Shown in pieces: positions 1-7,935 of a stretch of 20,192 nt of DNA. Origin of the DNA: Bacillota bacterium. GTDB lineage: Bacteria; Bacillota; Clostridia; Oscillospirales; Ruminococcaceae. The notes beneath the pieces are model-generated. The model was given only the letters and a program-made list of their open reading frames with translations, was not told the origin of the DNA and did not search any database. The stretch is taken from assembly GCA_023413185.1 (NCBI GenBank), contig JAEZQD010000154.1, positions 1 to 20,192 on the forward strand, written 5' to 3'. The position numbers and the translations under genes were made by a program. Each line of letters starts with the position of its first letter. The stretch's first letter is position 1.

Positions 1-85
1 AAAGCAGGGCGAACAGTGCCAGCACGCCGACGGTATTAATCAGCGAGCCCTTAATAGAATTCTTAGGTCTTGCGGATAGTCCCAT
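1..85 (-). CDS. livM: LivM-type branched-chain amino acid ABC permease (partial, N-terminus only)
   Basis: Only the first 28 codons lie in the window; the gene runs off the left edge. The peptide starts MGLSARPKNSIKG and passes into a hydrophobic stretch (LINTVGVLALFALL), as expected for the cytosolic start and first membrane segment of a LivM permease. The ATG follows the livH stop by 3 nt, and an AGAAGGTG Shine-Dalgarno lies inside the livH end, so translation is probably coupled. The identity rests mainly on position after livJ and livH, since LivH and LivM normally form the heterodimeric inner-membrane channel of this importer. The visible sequence alone would not identify it. Confidence 0.7.
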   Translation of the reverse strand, partial: MGLSARPKNSIKGSLINTVGVLALFALL

Positions 86-88
86 GTG

Positions 89-1000
89 CTACACCTTCTC
101 TCCTACATTCTTTCCAAGGATGCCCGCAGGCTTAACCAGCAGTACGATAATTAAGATGGCAAATACGATAGCGTCGGAAAACGCAGAGGTGACAAGTCCG
201 CCCGTAAGGGTACCGATATACGCCTTGGTAAGCGTCTCCACAAGTCCGATTACAAGACCACCCAGCATTGCGCCCGGAATAATGCCGATACCACCAAGCA
301 CCGCCGCAACAAACGCCTTAAGACCAAGCATCGCGCCCATTGTCGTGGTGACCTGATTGTACTGCGAAACAAACATCAGCGACGCAATGGCCGCAAGACC
401 CGAACCGATGGCAAATGTAATGGTGATGGTTTTGTTTACATTTACCCCCATCAGAACAGAGGCCTCTTTGTCCTCGGACACGGCACGCATCGATTTACCG
501 AGCTTTGTTTTTTGCACAAACAGCTGCAACCCAACCATAACAATTGCGCCCAGCACGATAGTCAAAATGGTATTGCCCGACATTCCCGCAACCGCCGGCA
601 GATTAAATATGGTGCTTACCTGCTTGGGGTTTGCTCCAAATACCGTCTGAGCAAGGTTTTCTAAAAACAGGCTCATGGCAATGGCTGTAATGAGCGATGA
701 CATCTTTGTTCCCCTTTTGCGAACCGGGCTGTATGCGAGCTTTTCCACCAGCACACCCACGACCGCACAAATAACCACCGCAAAAAATACCGCCACCCAC
801 GGGGGCATGCCCAGACTAATCATCAGCGGAACGGTGAACACCAGCGTATAACCGCCGACCATGATAAAGTCGCCGTGCGCAAAGTTGATAAGTCGAATGA
901 TTCCGTATACCATGGTGTATCCCAAGGCTATCAGCGCGTAAACGCTGCCAACCCGAAGTCCGTTAATCAGCTGTTGAATAAATAGCATGAACTGATCCAT
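89..1000 (-). CDS. livH: LivH-type branched-chain amino acid ABC transporter permease
   Basis: A protein of 303 residues when started at the ATG at 1000, which has GGAAAGGAG 8 nt upstream; an in-frame ATG at 1027 lacks such a site. It is an integral membrane permease of the HAAT family. The start (QQLINGLRVGSVYALIALGY), the segment TMVYGIIRLINFAHGDFIMV near residues 35-55, and GLKAFVAAVLGGIGIIPGAM in the C-terminal half are typical LivH sequences. About eight hydrophobic segments span the length. It should pair with LivM to carry leucine, isoleucine or valine (or related amides) delivered by the binding protein encoded upstream. Substrate specificity cannot be read from the permease. It is separated from livJ by a hairpin-containing gap of about 230 bp. 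Confidence 0.93.
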   Translation of the reverse strand: MDQFMLFIQQLINGLRVGSVYALIALGYTMVYGIIRLINFAHGDFIMVGGYTLVFTVPLMISLGMPPWVAVFFAVVICAVVGVLVEKLAYSPVRKRGTKMSSLITAIAMSLFLENLAQTVFGANPKQVSTIFNLPAVAGMSGNTILTIVLGAIVMVGLQLFVQKTKLGKSMRAVSEDKEASVLMGVNVNKTITITFAIGSGLAAIASLMFVSQYNQVTTTMGAMLGLKAFVAAVLGGIGIIPGAMLGGLVIGLVETLTKAYIGTLTGGLVTSAFSDAIVFAILIIVLLVKPAGILGKNVGEKV

Positions 1001-1100
1001 ACGCGTAACTCCTTTCCTGTCTATCATTTTCGGGGGTAAGACCGGCTTATCTATAGCGAATCAGCTGCAATAATGTCCGAATAAAATGAAGTAAAAGCTC

Positions 1101-1122
1101 TAAAACCTTTACAAAGGTTTTA
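1101..1122. repeat. 22-bp palindrome between livJ and livH
   Basis: TAAAACCTTT (1101-1110) and AAAGGTTTTA (1113-1122) are perfect 10-bp inverted repeats around a 2-nt centre. It could be a regulator operator or, with a slightly larger loop, an RNA hairpin followed on the minus strand by a modestly U-rich stretch. I do not recognise it as a known operator. Confidence 0.5.
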
Positions 1123-1180
1123 TCGAAGCCATTATCAGTTAATTAGGTACTAAATACCGGACAACTACCGAATCATGAAA

Positions 1181-1210
1181 TGCGACACAGAGCATGGGCT
1201 CTGTGTCGCA
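1181..1210 (-). terminator. Hairpin after livJ (partial terminator or 3' stabiliser)
   Basis: A perfect 13-bp stem (TGCGACACAGAGC with GCTCTGTGTCGCA) closes a 4-nt loop 22 nt after the livJ stop. On the minus strand it is followed by ATTTCATG, a poor U-tract. It is more likely a leaky terminator or a barrier to 3' decay than a full stop. This would leave livJ message in excess over the permease messages, the usual need for a binding-protein transporter. Confidence 0.7.
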
Positions 1211-1231
1211 CCCATTGTTAATTGTTAAGTC

Positions 1232-2449
1232 TTAGCCGCCAACGGTGGAGTTCCAGACCGCAGCGCCGTCTTTGTATTCAATGATGGCAACGCTCTTGGC
1301 CGGTGTGCCGGTCTCATCCAAGGTGAACGAGCCGGTTACGCCCGCAAACGACATGCCTGTCATTGCTTCGATGATGGCTGCGGTATCCGCACTGCCTGCG
1401 TCGTTGATTGCCTGAGCAAGCATGTAAACGGAGTCATACGCAAGGGCAGCAAGTGCGTTGAGTGTAGCGGGGTCAAACTCTGTGCTGTACGCCTTGATAA
1501 AGTTCTGAACCGCATCGCTGGGGTCATCGGGAGCATAGTGGTTGGTGAAGAACGTATTGTTGTACAGGGTCTTGTCGTCAACCATCGAGCCGATGGTGCC
1601 GTCCCAACCGTCTGCGCCGACCATGAAGCCCTTAAAGCCAGCCGCTCTTGCCTGAGGAACGATGTATGGACCAATGGAGCTGTAATAGTACGGAGCAAAG
1701 ATAAGCTCTGCGCCGGATGCCGCGATTTTTGTGAGCTGCGCATTGTAGTCGGTGTCATCTACCGACGAGGATATCTCAGTGGCAACCAGTTCAAGGTTAT
1801 AGGTTGCGCAAGCAGCCTTAAATGCCTCGTAAAGACCGGCGGAATAAGCATCTGCGCCGCAATACAGTACGGCAACCTTCTTAACGCCAAGCTTTTCAGC
1901 TGCAAACTTAGCAACCATCTCGCCCTGATAGGAGTCACGGAAGCAAGCGCGGAATACCGAGTCAAACCCTTCGGTTACGGTGTCGGCAGTCGCTGTGGGG
2001 GTCAGAAGCAGCATGTTCGCTTCGTCTGCCATTGTGGCAAGACCAGCGGTAACGCCGGATGTTACAGAACCGATGATTCCAACTACGCCGTCGGATACCA
2101 GCTTGTTAAAAGCATTCGCACCCTCGGTGGAGTCGCCCTTATCGTCCATGTATGTAACCTCGAGCATTTTGCCGTCCAGCACGCCGCCCGCCGCGTTGAT
2201 CTCTTTGACTGCGAGCTTGATGCCGTTGCTTACAGCCTCGCCGTAAGCGGCAAGGGCACCTGTGTTCGGGGCAATTGCGCCAACCTTAACCACTTCGCCA
2301 GTAGCAGCGGGGGCGTCAGAAGCCGCGGGGGCATCGGTGCTGGGTGCTGCGCTGGGAGCAGCCGGAGTGCCGGTGCAAGCAGCCAGTGAAAGAACCATAA
2401 CGCCTGCAATCAGTACCGCAAACATCCTTTTGAATGAACTTTTCCTCAT
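1232..2449 (-). CDS. livJ: Branched-chain amino acid ABC transporter substrate-binding lipoprotein
   Basis: A protein of 405 residues from the ATG at 2449, which has AAGGAGG 8 nt upstream. The reading frame extends further upstream but without start signals. The N-terminus is a lipoprotein signal peptide (MRKSSFKRMFAVLIAGVMV, then LSLAAC lipobox), followed by a low-complexity Ala/Pro/Ser/Thr linker of about 35 residues. The mature part begins VVKVGAIAPNTGALAAYGEA and continues with ITYMDDKGD-like and GIIGSVTSGVTAGLA segments. This is the periplasmic-binding-protein type I fold of the Leu/Ile/Val family. It would be anchored on the outer face of the membrane and hand ligand to LivHM. Ligand identity is inferred from the family only; amides or urea are possible alternatives in this family. 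Confidence 0.93.
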   Translation of the reverse strand: MRKSSFKRMFAVLIAGVMVLSLAACTGTPAAPSAAPSTDAPAASDAPAATGEVVKVGAIAPNTGALAAYGEAVSNGIKLAVKEINAAGGVLDGKMLEVTYMDDKGDSTEGANAFNKLVSDGVVGIIGSVTSGVTAGLATMADEANMLLLTPTATADTVTEGFDSVFRACFRDSYQGEMVAKFAAEKLGVKKVAVLYCGADAYSAGLYEAFKAACATYNLELVATEISSSVDDTDYNAQLTKIAASGAELIFAPYYYSSIGPYIVPQARAAGFKGFMVGADGWDGTIGSMVDDKTLYNNTFFTNHYAPDDPSDAVQNFIKAYSTEFDPATLNALAALAYDSVYMLAQAINDAGSADTAAIIEAMTGMSFAGVTGSFTLDETGTPAKSVAIIEYKDGAAVWNSTVGG

Positions 2450-2570
2450 ACGATAATCCTCCTTAAAATCTGCCAAAATCCGGTTGGCAATACAGGTAAA
2501 TAATAAAAATAGACACAAAAGCGTTCGGTTTTATGACGCGCCTTTGCATCTACGTTTATTAGTTGAATTG

Positions 2571-2599
2571 AGTATAAACCAAAATGCAGGAATAGTCAA
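2571..2599 (-). promoter_or_regulatory. SigA-type promoter of the liv operon
   Basis: On the minus strand, TTGACT (2599-2594) and TATACT (2576-2571) are separated by 17 bp. Both boxes match the vegetative consensus in 5 of 6 positions with optimal spacing. The start point would lie near 2564, giving a leader of about 115 nt before livJ. No operator is recognised. Confidence 0.8.
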
Positions 2600-2972
2600 G
2601 AAAAAAATCACCGTGTTTTTTAATATTTCGCATCTCCTATTTTTTCGATATGCTATAAACATCAAACAAACGTGATTGCCCCGTGAACAATAACTTTTTA
2701 TACCAATAAAAACAGTGTCTCTCCCCCTAATTTACGCATATGTTCGCATGCAATTGCAGGATTGCAGAATATTAATTTCATTTTTGTTTAGTGACGCGCA
2801 CTTCATTTGAGTAACGATTTGGGGCGGTAAACCCCAAAAGTCTCACGTTTTTTCGTGTTTTTTCACCGATTCATTTAGTATGAAATTACGCACGCCATGA
2901 AGCTTTTTTTGCACAATCCGACAATGTGGTGCACACCCTGTTTGCCCTCGCCGCAAGTGGCAGCAAAACACA
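2600..2972. other. AT-rich gene-free gap between the liv promoter and the pho terminator
   Basis: No reading frame here has both a ribosome site and coding character. Small structures are visible: a 10-bp palindrome TGCAATTGCA (2749-2758) that runs into two near-copies of ATTGCAGG, and an inverted repeat TTTGGGG...CCCCAAA (2818-2838). After that come CACG-T6-CGTG-T6 (about 2844-2863), a 4-bp stem followed by a T-run on the plus strand. The last two could end a small plus-strand RNA, but I see no convincing promoter for one. Confidence 0.4.
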
Positions 2973-3025
2973 AGCAAACAGCCGTCTGCGCGCAGGTAAA
3001 ATCCCCGCGCAGGACGGCTGTTGCT
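2973..3025 (-). terminator. Terminator hairpin of the pst-pho operon
   Basis: A long inverted repeat, AGCAAACAGCCGTC...GCGCG against CGCGC...GACGGCTGTTGCT, forms a stem of about 19 bp with two single-base bulges and a loop of about 13 nt. It lies about 35 nt beyond the phoR stop. On the minus strand it is followed by TGTGTTTTGC, a broken U-tract; on the plus strand by TTATT. It probably ends the operon. Confidence 0.7.
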
Positions 3026-3058
3026 TTATTAGTACAGTGGCTTTGTTCTTTATCACAG

Positions 3059-4804
3059 CTAACCACGCCTTGCATGCCTGCTGATTACCACCGTTACCGT
3101 TGTTCCTTTGCCCACCTTGCTTTCAAACAAAATCTCCCCGCCAAGGCTTGCCACCGCATGCTTGACGATAGAAAGCCCAAGCCCCGTACCGCCCACCGTA
3201 CGGCTGCGCCCCTTATCCACACAGTAGAACCGCTCAAACACACGCGCATGATGCTCGCGCGCAATGCCGATGCCTGTGTCCGCAACCGAGATCGACACCG
3301 TATCGGCGTCCGACATGCAGGCAACCGTCACCGAACCGCCCTGCTTGTTGTACTTAACCGCGTTTTCCATCAGGTTGCTGATAATCTGACGCAGCTCCTC
3401 GCGCCGTGCGCGAAGCAAGACCTTGTCGCCAGTTACGTCTACCGTAACATCCTTTTGCTTTGCAATGTGGGCAAGACGCTCCGCAATCTCACGCGAAAGC
3501 GCACAGATGTCAACCTCTTCCTCCGCCTCGGGACGTCTGCCGTTCTCGAGCTCGCTGAGCTTGATGATGTCGTTAATCAGGTTGGTCATCCGCGTCGCCT
3601 CCGCGGTGATGCGGCAAAGATAATCCGTTTTGGTTTTATCGTCCTCCACAAGCCCCGACGCAAGCAGCTCGGCAAACCCCTTAATAGAGGTTATGGGGGT
3701 TTTCAGTTCATGAGAGGCGTTTGCCACAAACTCGCTGCGCATCCGCTCGTTCGCGCGTACGGTCGTCACGTCGGTAAGCAGCAGGACGGCACCGCGTTCC
3801 TCCCTGCCGGCACCGGCCAAGACAATGCTGCCGCGCGCCGGTGTAATCCGCGCCGACAACACCCTGCCCTCCTCGTGGCTGGAAAGATCAAATATCGTGG
3901 AACGCCCATCGCGCACGGCGGTTTCAATGGCGTTTTGCACCTTTTGGTCCCTTGTAAGGTAAACGATGTTTCGCCCCTGAACATTGGAGGCACCCATATA
4001 GCGCTCACAAGCGCTGTTGATGCTCGACACCCGCAGCCGACTGTCGATAACCGCAAGACCTTCCTCCATATTATCCAGCAGTGTTTTGGTGCGCTCCCGC
4101 TCGTCCTGAAGCTGACCAAGCGCATCATGGATACGCATAGACAAGGTGTTGACGCTGTCCATGATGGGGGTAAGCTCCTCGTACTCCGGCGAGGGCAGCG
4201 GCACCGTTTCGCCGCTCAGCGCTATCTGCTCAATGCGGTCGCGCGCAGAGAACAGCGGCTCGGTGATGCGTTTGGTAACGCGCGACGCTATGACCGGGGT
4301 GATAGCCCCTGCAAACACAAGCCCGATTAACGCGGATGGCAGCAGGCTTTTGAAAATGGATTCGAGTGCTTCAATCTCCATGGAAAGGCGGATGTACAGG
4401 TCGTCGCCAACCCGCATTGCCATGTAGGTGTATATCGCCCGAAGTGTTGCGGAATAACGCACCGACCAGCCCGTCCCCGATTGCATCGCCTGGGTAAGCT
4501 CGGGGCGGTCTCCATGGTTTTGCAGCTGCGCGGCGGGTACGCGGGAATCGGCCAGCACATTGCCGCTGCCGTCGATGATGCTAAGCCGATACTCGGTGTA
4601 CTTGTTTACCTCGTCCTCGGGCAAAAACGCGTCGTGTTCAATGTCATATTCAATCTGACTTTTTACCGTCTTTAAAAGCAGCCCCATGCTGGTTTTAATC
4701 TCTTGCATGCGTAGCGCATACAAAATACAAGAGGAAACAGCGGCGCTCAGCACAAGCGCCGCAAAGGCGACCAGAACACAGCGCCGAAATATCGCGCGTT
4801 TCAT
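3059..4804 (-). CDS. phoR: PhoR-type phosphate sensor histidine kinase
   Basis: A protein of 581 residues. An N-terminal membrane segment (residues about 8-32) and a second (about 155-175, LLPSALIGLVFAGAITPVIA) flank an extracytoplasmic sensor region. A HAMP-like linker (SRVTKRITEPLFSARDRIEQ) and a PAS-like region (LLDNMEEGLAVIDSRLRVSS, about 240-340) follow. The dimerisation and phosphorylation box is SHELKTPITSIKGFAELL, with His365 as predicted phospho-acceptor. The ATP-binding domain carries the N box NLMENAVKYN, G1 DTGIGI, F box FERFY and G2 GGTGLGLS. It starts 3 nt after the phoB stop, so the pair is translationally coupled. It should phosphorylate PhoB under phosphate limitation, with PhoU and PstB restraining it when phosphate is ample. 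Confidence 0.92.
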   Translation of the reverse strand: MKRAIFRRCVLVAFAALVLSAAVSSCILYALRMQEIKTSMGLLLKTVKSQIEYDIEHDAFLPEDEVNKYTEYRLSIIDGSGNVLADSRVPAAQLQNHGDRPELTQAMQSGTGWSVRYSATLRAIYTYMAMRVGDDLYIRLSMEIEALESIFKSLLPSALIGLVFAGAITPVIASRVTKRITEPLFSARDRIEQIALSGETVPLPSPEYEELTPIMDSVNTLSMRIHDALGQLQDERERTKTLLDNMEEGLAVIDSRLRVSSINSACERYMGASNVQGRNIVYLTRDQKVQNAIETAVRDGRSTIFDLSSHEEGRVLSARITPARGSIVLAGAGREERGAVLLLTDVTTVRANERMRSEFVANASHELKTPITSIKGFAELLASGLVEDDKTKTDYLCRITAEATRMTNLINDIIKLSELENGRRPEAEEEVDICALSREIAERLAHIAKQKDVTVDVTGDKVLLRARREELRQIISNLMENAVKYNKQGGSVTVACMSDADTVSISVADTGIGIAREHHARVFERFYCVDKGRSRTVGGTGLGLSIVKHAVASLGGEILFESKVGKGTTVTVVISRHARRG

Positions 4805-4807
4805 TCG

Positions 4808-5509
4808 TTATCCCTCCATAGAAGGCTCCACAAAACGGTAGCCCACACCGCGTACCGTTTTAATATAGGTCGGGTGCTCCGCATCGTCGCCCAGCTTTGC
4901 GCGCAGGCTTTTGATGTGCATATCAAGCGTGCGGGTTTCGCCCGCAAACTCGTAGCCCCACACCGAGTTAAGCAGCTCGTCACGCGCGATGACACGATCC
5001 GAATTCTGCATCAGCAAAACCAAAAGGTCGTATTCCTTTAGTGTCAGTTCCACCGGCTCGCCGTGCTTTGTCATCTCGCGCTTATCAAGGTCGGCACGCA
5101 CGCCGTTGGCTTCGACGATATGGTGCTGCCGCTGCTCGGGGTACGAGCGGCGCAGCACGGCGCGAAGGCGCGCGGAAAGCTCGAGCACACCGAACGGTTT
5201 TGCAATGTAGTCATCCGCGCCGCTGTCAAGCCCAATGACCTTATCAATCTCCGCGGTCTTTGCGGTAAGCAGCACGACGGGGATGCGCTTTGTGGCGGAC
5301 GCACTTTTGATGCGCTTGAGTGCCTCAATGCCGTCCATCCCCGGCAGCATGATGTCAAGGATATAGACCGAAGGAATAACCGGGCACGCAAGCATCTCCT
5401 CCGCCGTTTTAAATTGGTGCACCGTATAAGAGAACGCCTCCAGCGTGCACCGCACAACCTCTCTGATGTTATCGTCGTCTTCTACGACAAAAACCGTAAA
5501 CCTTTGCAC
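4808..5509 (-). CDS. phoB: PhoB/PhoP-type phosphate response regulator
   Basis: A protein of 233 residues if started at the GTG at 5509 (MQRFTVFVVEDDDNIREVV), which has AAAGGCGG about 8 nt upstream. The frame stays open to 5599 but that extension overlaps phoU and has no receiver-domain sequence. The receiver domain shows the acidic pair Asp11/Asp12, phospho-acceptor Asp52 (YILDIMLPGMDG), Thr82 and Lys104 (AKPF). The C-terminal OmpR/PhoB winged-helix domain includes LTLKEYDLLVLLMQNSDRVI, RTLDMHIKSLRAKLG and IKTVRGVGYRF. It would bind the repeated TTTACA boxes upstream of pstS and so autoregulate the operon. Confidence 0.92.
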   Translation of the reverse strand: MQRFTVFVVEDDDNIREVVRCTLEAFSYTVHQFKTAEEMLACPVIPSVYILDIMLPGMDGIEALKRIKSASATKRIPVVLLTAKTAEIDKVIGLDSGADDYIAKPFGVLELSARLRAVLRRSYPEQRQHHIVEANGVRADLDKREMTKHGEPVELTLKEYDLLVLLMQNSDRVIARDELLNSVWGYEFAGETRTLDMHIKSLRAKLGDDAEHPTYIKTVRGVGYRFVEPSMEG

Positions 5510-5541
5510 CGAGGCACCGCCTTTCAACACATGAGCAACCA

Positions 5542-6204
5542 CTATATTATCTTGGTATTCTTGTGTGCGCCCGTTTCGTAAAACTCGACCCATTCGCATA
5601 TGTTCACGGCATGGTCGGCAATGCGCTCTAGGTACTTTGCAATCATCATCACGTCAATCGCCTCGTCGCTGCGCGCAGGGGAGCAAACCATCAGCTCCAC
5701 CAGCTCGTCGCGCACCCGTACAAACAGGTCGTCAACCACATCATCGGTGGCAATCACCTTTTTTGCCGCTTCCAAGTCGTTGTTGGTAAACGCGGTTACG
5801 GCATCGTACACCATGCCCGAAGTCACCCGAGCCATCTCGGGGATGTGACGCGCCATGCTGGCTGGCTCGTCGGTGCGCAGTATGCTAAGAATCTCGGCGA
5901 TATCCGCCGCCTGGTCGCCGATGCGTTCGATGTCGGTAATCATCTTTAGCGCGGTGCTGATCTGGCGCAGATCCCGCGCGACCGGTTGTTGACGAAGCAA
6001 CAGCTTTAGGCAGCGCGCCTCTATTACCTTTTCCATCGCGTCGATTTCGCGGTCGTTCGCCGAAACGCGCTGGGCAAGCTCTTTATCGCGTGTTTTGAGC
6101 GCGGTCACCGAGTTTTTGATCGCCTCCTCGGCAAGACCCGCCATCTTGATGAGATCAATGTTGAGCATTTCAAGCTCGCTGTCAAAACTAGGACGTGCTC
6201 CCAT
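5542..6204 (-). CDS. phoU: Phosphate signalling protein PhoU
   Basis: A protein of 220 residues, made of two tandem three-helix PhoU repeats. The start at 6204 is preferred because AAGGAG is 7 nt upstream; an ATG two codons earlier abuts the same ribosome site. Family motifs are visible: FDSELEMLNIDLIKMAGLAE at the N-terminus, RDLRQISTALKMITDIERIG in the first repeat and MMIAKYLERIADHAVNICEW in the second. The E/DxxxD metal-contact pattern is kept in both. PhoU transmits the transport state of PstB to PhoR to shut off the regulon when phosphate is plentiful. It is encoded between pstB and phoB. Confidence 0.95.
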   Translation of the reverse strand: MGARPSFDSELEMLNIDLIKMAGLAEEAIKNSVTALKTRDKELAQRVSANDREIDAMEKVIEARCLKLLLRQQPVARDLRQISTALKMITDIERIGDQAADIAEILSILRTDEPASMARHIPEMARVTSGMVYDAVTAFTNNDLEAAKKVIATDDVVDDLFVRVRDELVELMVCSPARSDEAIDVMMIAKYLERIADHAVNICEWVEFYETGAHKNTKII

Positions 6205-6266
6205 ATCCATTCTCCTTTTTCCATTATAATAGATTGGTAATTATGTTGCAATCGCAAAAAACGGGA

Positions 6267-7019
6267 CTATCCAAACCGTCCTGTAATATAGTCCTCGGTG
6301 CGCTTATCGGCGGGCAGGCTAAAAATCTGTTCGGTCTCGCCGAATTCCACCATCTCGCCCACCAAAAAGAACGCCGTGTCGTCCGATATCCTTGCCGCCT
6401 GCTGCATGTTGTGGGTTACGATGATTATTGTATACCGCTCTTTCAGCTCGAGCATCAGCTCTTCTATCTTCATCGTGGAGATTGGGTCGAGCGCACTGGT
6501 GGGTTCATCCATCAAAATAACCTGCGGCTCCACCGCCATAGCCCGTGCAATGCACAGTCGTTGCTGCTGTCCGCCCGAAAGGGATAGGGCGCTTTTGTTC
6601 AGGCGATCCTTCACCTCGTCAAACAGCGCGGCACCCATCAGGCTTTTTTTCACGATGTCGTCGAGCTGCTTTTTATTCTTGATGCCGTGAACGCGGGGAC
6701 CGTATGCCACGTTGTCGTAGATGCTCATGGGAAACGGGTTTGGCTTTTGGAATACCATGCCAATCTTTTTGCGCAGAAGGGTAACATCCACCGCCTTATC
6801 GTAGATATCCTCCCCGTCTATGAGCACCTGGCCCGATATCGTTACGCCGTCTACCAGGTCGTTCATACGGTTGAGTGTTTTCAGGAAGGTGGACTTACCG
6901 CATCCGCTCGGTCCGATAAGCGCGGTGATCCCTTTATTTTTAATATCAAACGATATATCGATTAGCGCATGGTTGTCGCCATAATACAGGTTGAGATCTC
7001 TGACCATTATACCGCTCAT
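6267..7019 (-). CDS. pstB: Phosphate ABC transporter ATP-binding protein PstB
   Basis: A protein of 250 residues, the usual PstB length. The Walker A motif is GPSGCGKST (residues about 37-45), the ABC signature is LSLSGGQQQRLCIARAMA and Walker B is VILMDEPTSALDP. The His switch is in VTHNMQQAARISD. PstB-specific features include LKTLNRMNDLVDGV and the C-terminal FSLPADKRTEDYITGRFG. The start has AAAGGCGG 8 nt upstream. It powers high-affinity phosphate import through PstCA. Confidence 0.97.
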   Translation of the reverse strand: MSGIMVRDLNLYYGDNHALIDISFDIKNKGITALIGPSGCGKSTFLKTLNRMNDLVDGVTISGQVLIDGEDIYDKAVDVTLLRKKIGMVFQKPNPFPMSIYDNVAYGPRVHGIKNKKQLDDIVKKSLMGAALFDEVKDRLNKSALSLSGGQQQRLCIARAMAVEPQVILMDEPTSALDPISTMKIEELMLELKERYTIIIVTHNMQQAARISDDTAFFLVGEMVEFGETEQIFSLPADKRTEDYITGRFG

Positions 7020-7047
7020 GGGTCATACCGCCTTTCTTTGTAAACTA

Positions 7048-7935
7048 CTAATTTTTTGCCTCGGCAGAGCGTTTCGCTATTATTTTGGTAACCGCGTTGA
7101 TAATCAGCACAATGACAACCAGCACCAAAGCGATACCAAAGCCCTCGTCTGTGTACTTGCCGTTGGATACGGCAAAATACATCTGAACGGTAAGCGTTGC
7201 GCCCGATGAAACCGGGTGCGACAGCACGTTCTTTGGCAGGTTTAACACCGAGCCCGCGGTGTATAGCAGCGCAGCCGACTCGCCCACGATACGCCCGATG
7301 CTGAGGATAACCGATGTGATAATACCGTTGATTGAGCTGGGCAGAATAATCGTTCGGATCATATGCCATTTGCCCGCTCCCATTCCAAGCGCACCCTCAC
7401 GGTAGCTTTGCGGCACAGTTTTAAGCGCCTCCTGCGTGGTGCGGATGATAACAGGCAGCACCATAATGGCAAGCGTAAACGCACCGGTAAGTATGGAATA
7501 GCCTAGCTTAAAATAGGTGCCAAAAAAGATTGCGCCAAACAGCCCGTAGATGATGGAGGGGATGCCCGCTAAGGTCTCGATGGTAAATTCAATCAGACGA
7601 ACCAGCCTGCCGCGCTTTGCGTACTCGGTAAGGTAGACCGCGGCGCCAACGCCGATGGGGGTGGAGATAACCAGGGTGATTACAATAATATACAGCGTGT
7701 TAATAATTGCAGGCAGAATGCCGTAACGCTGTTTTAACGCACTGGGCGCGGTAGATAAAAACTCCCACGAGAGCTGTGGTGCGCCACGCACCACAATGTA
7801 TAGCAGTATCGACACAAGAATGAGCACGGTAATACCCGCACTAAGATAGATAAGCGTGCTAAGAACCTTGTCGCTTGCCAGTGTGCGTCTGCCTATAATC
7901 GATGAGTGATGGGGCTTTGCTTGCGATTGCATCAT
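7048..7935 (-). CDS. pstA: Phosphate ABC transporter permease PstA
   Basis: A protein of 295 residues with about six membrane segments. PstA landmarks are GILPAIINTLYIIVITLVIS, ETLAGIPSIIYGLFGAIFFG and the EAA-type loop ALKTVPQSYREGALGMGAGK that docks on PstB. The ATG overlaps the pstC stop in an ATGA arrangement, giving tight coupling and a 1:1 ratio with PstC. A GGGGAGGGAGG run precedes the start. Confidence 0.96.
   Translation of the reverse strand: MMQSQAKPHHSSIIGRRTLASDKVLSTLIYLSAGITVLILVSILLYIVVRGAPQLSWEFLSTAPSALKQRYGILPAIINTLYIIVITLVISTPIGVGAAVYLTEYAKRGRLVRLIEFTIETLAGIPSIIYGLFGAIFFGTYFKLGYSILTGAFTLAIMVLPVIIRTTQEALKTVPQSYREGALGMGAGKWHMIRTIILPSSINGIITSVILSIGRIVGESAALLYTAGSVLNLPKNVLSHPVSSGATLTVQMYFAVSNGKYTDEGFGIALVLVVIVLIINAVTKIIAKRSAEAKN

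Noticed and set aside
1538..2389. A 283-codon open frame opposite livJ.
   Set aside because: Antisense shadow of a well-supported binding-protein gene, with no start signals or family features.
2600..2972. Small RNA or riboswitch in the gap before the liv promoter.
   Set aside because: Inverted repeats and T-runs are present, but no promoter with acceptable spacing and no known riboswitch core could be recognised.
2897..4330. A 477-codon open frame on the plus strand opposite phoR.
   Set aside because: It is a GC-driven shadow of phoR: no ribosome site, no recognisable domain, and rich in Arg/His/Ala from reversed codons.
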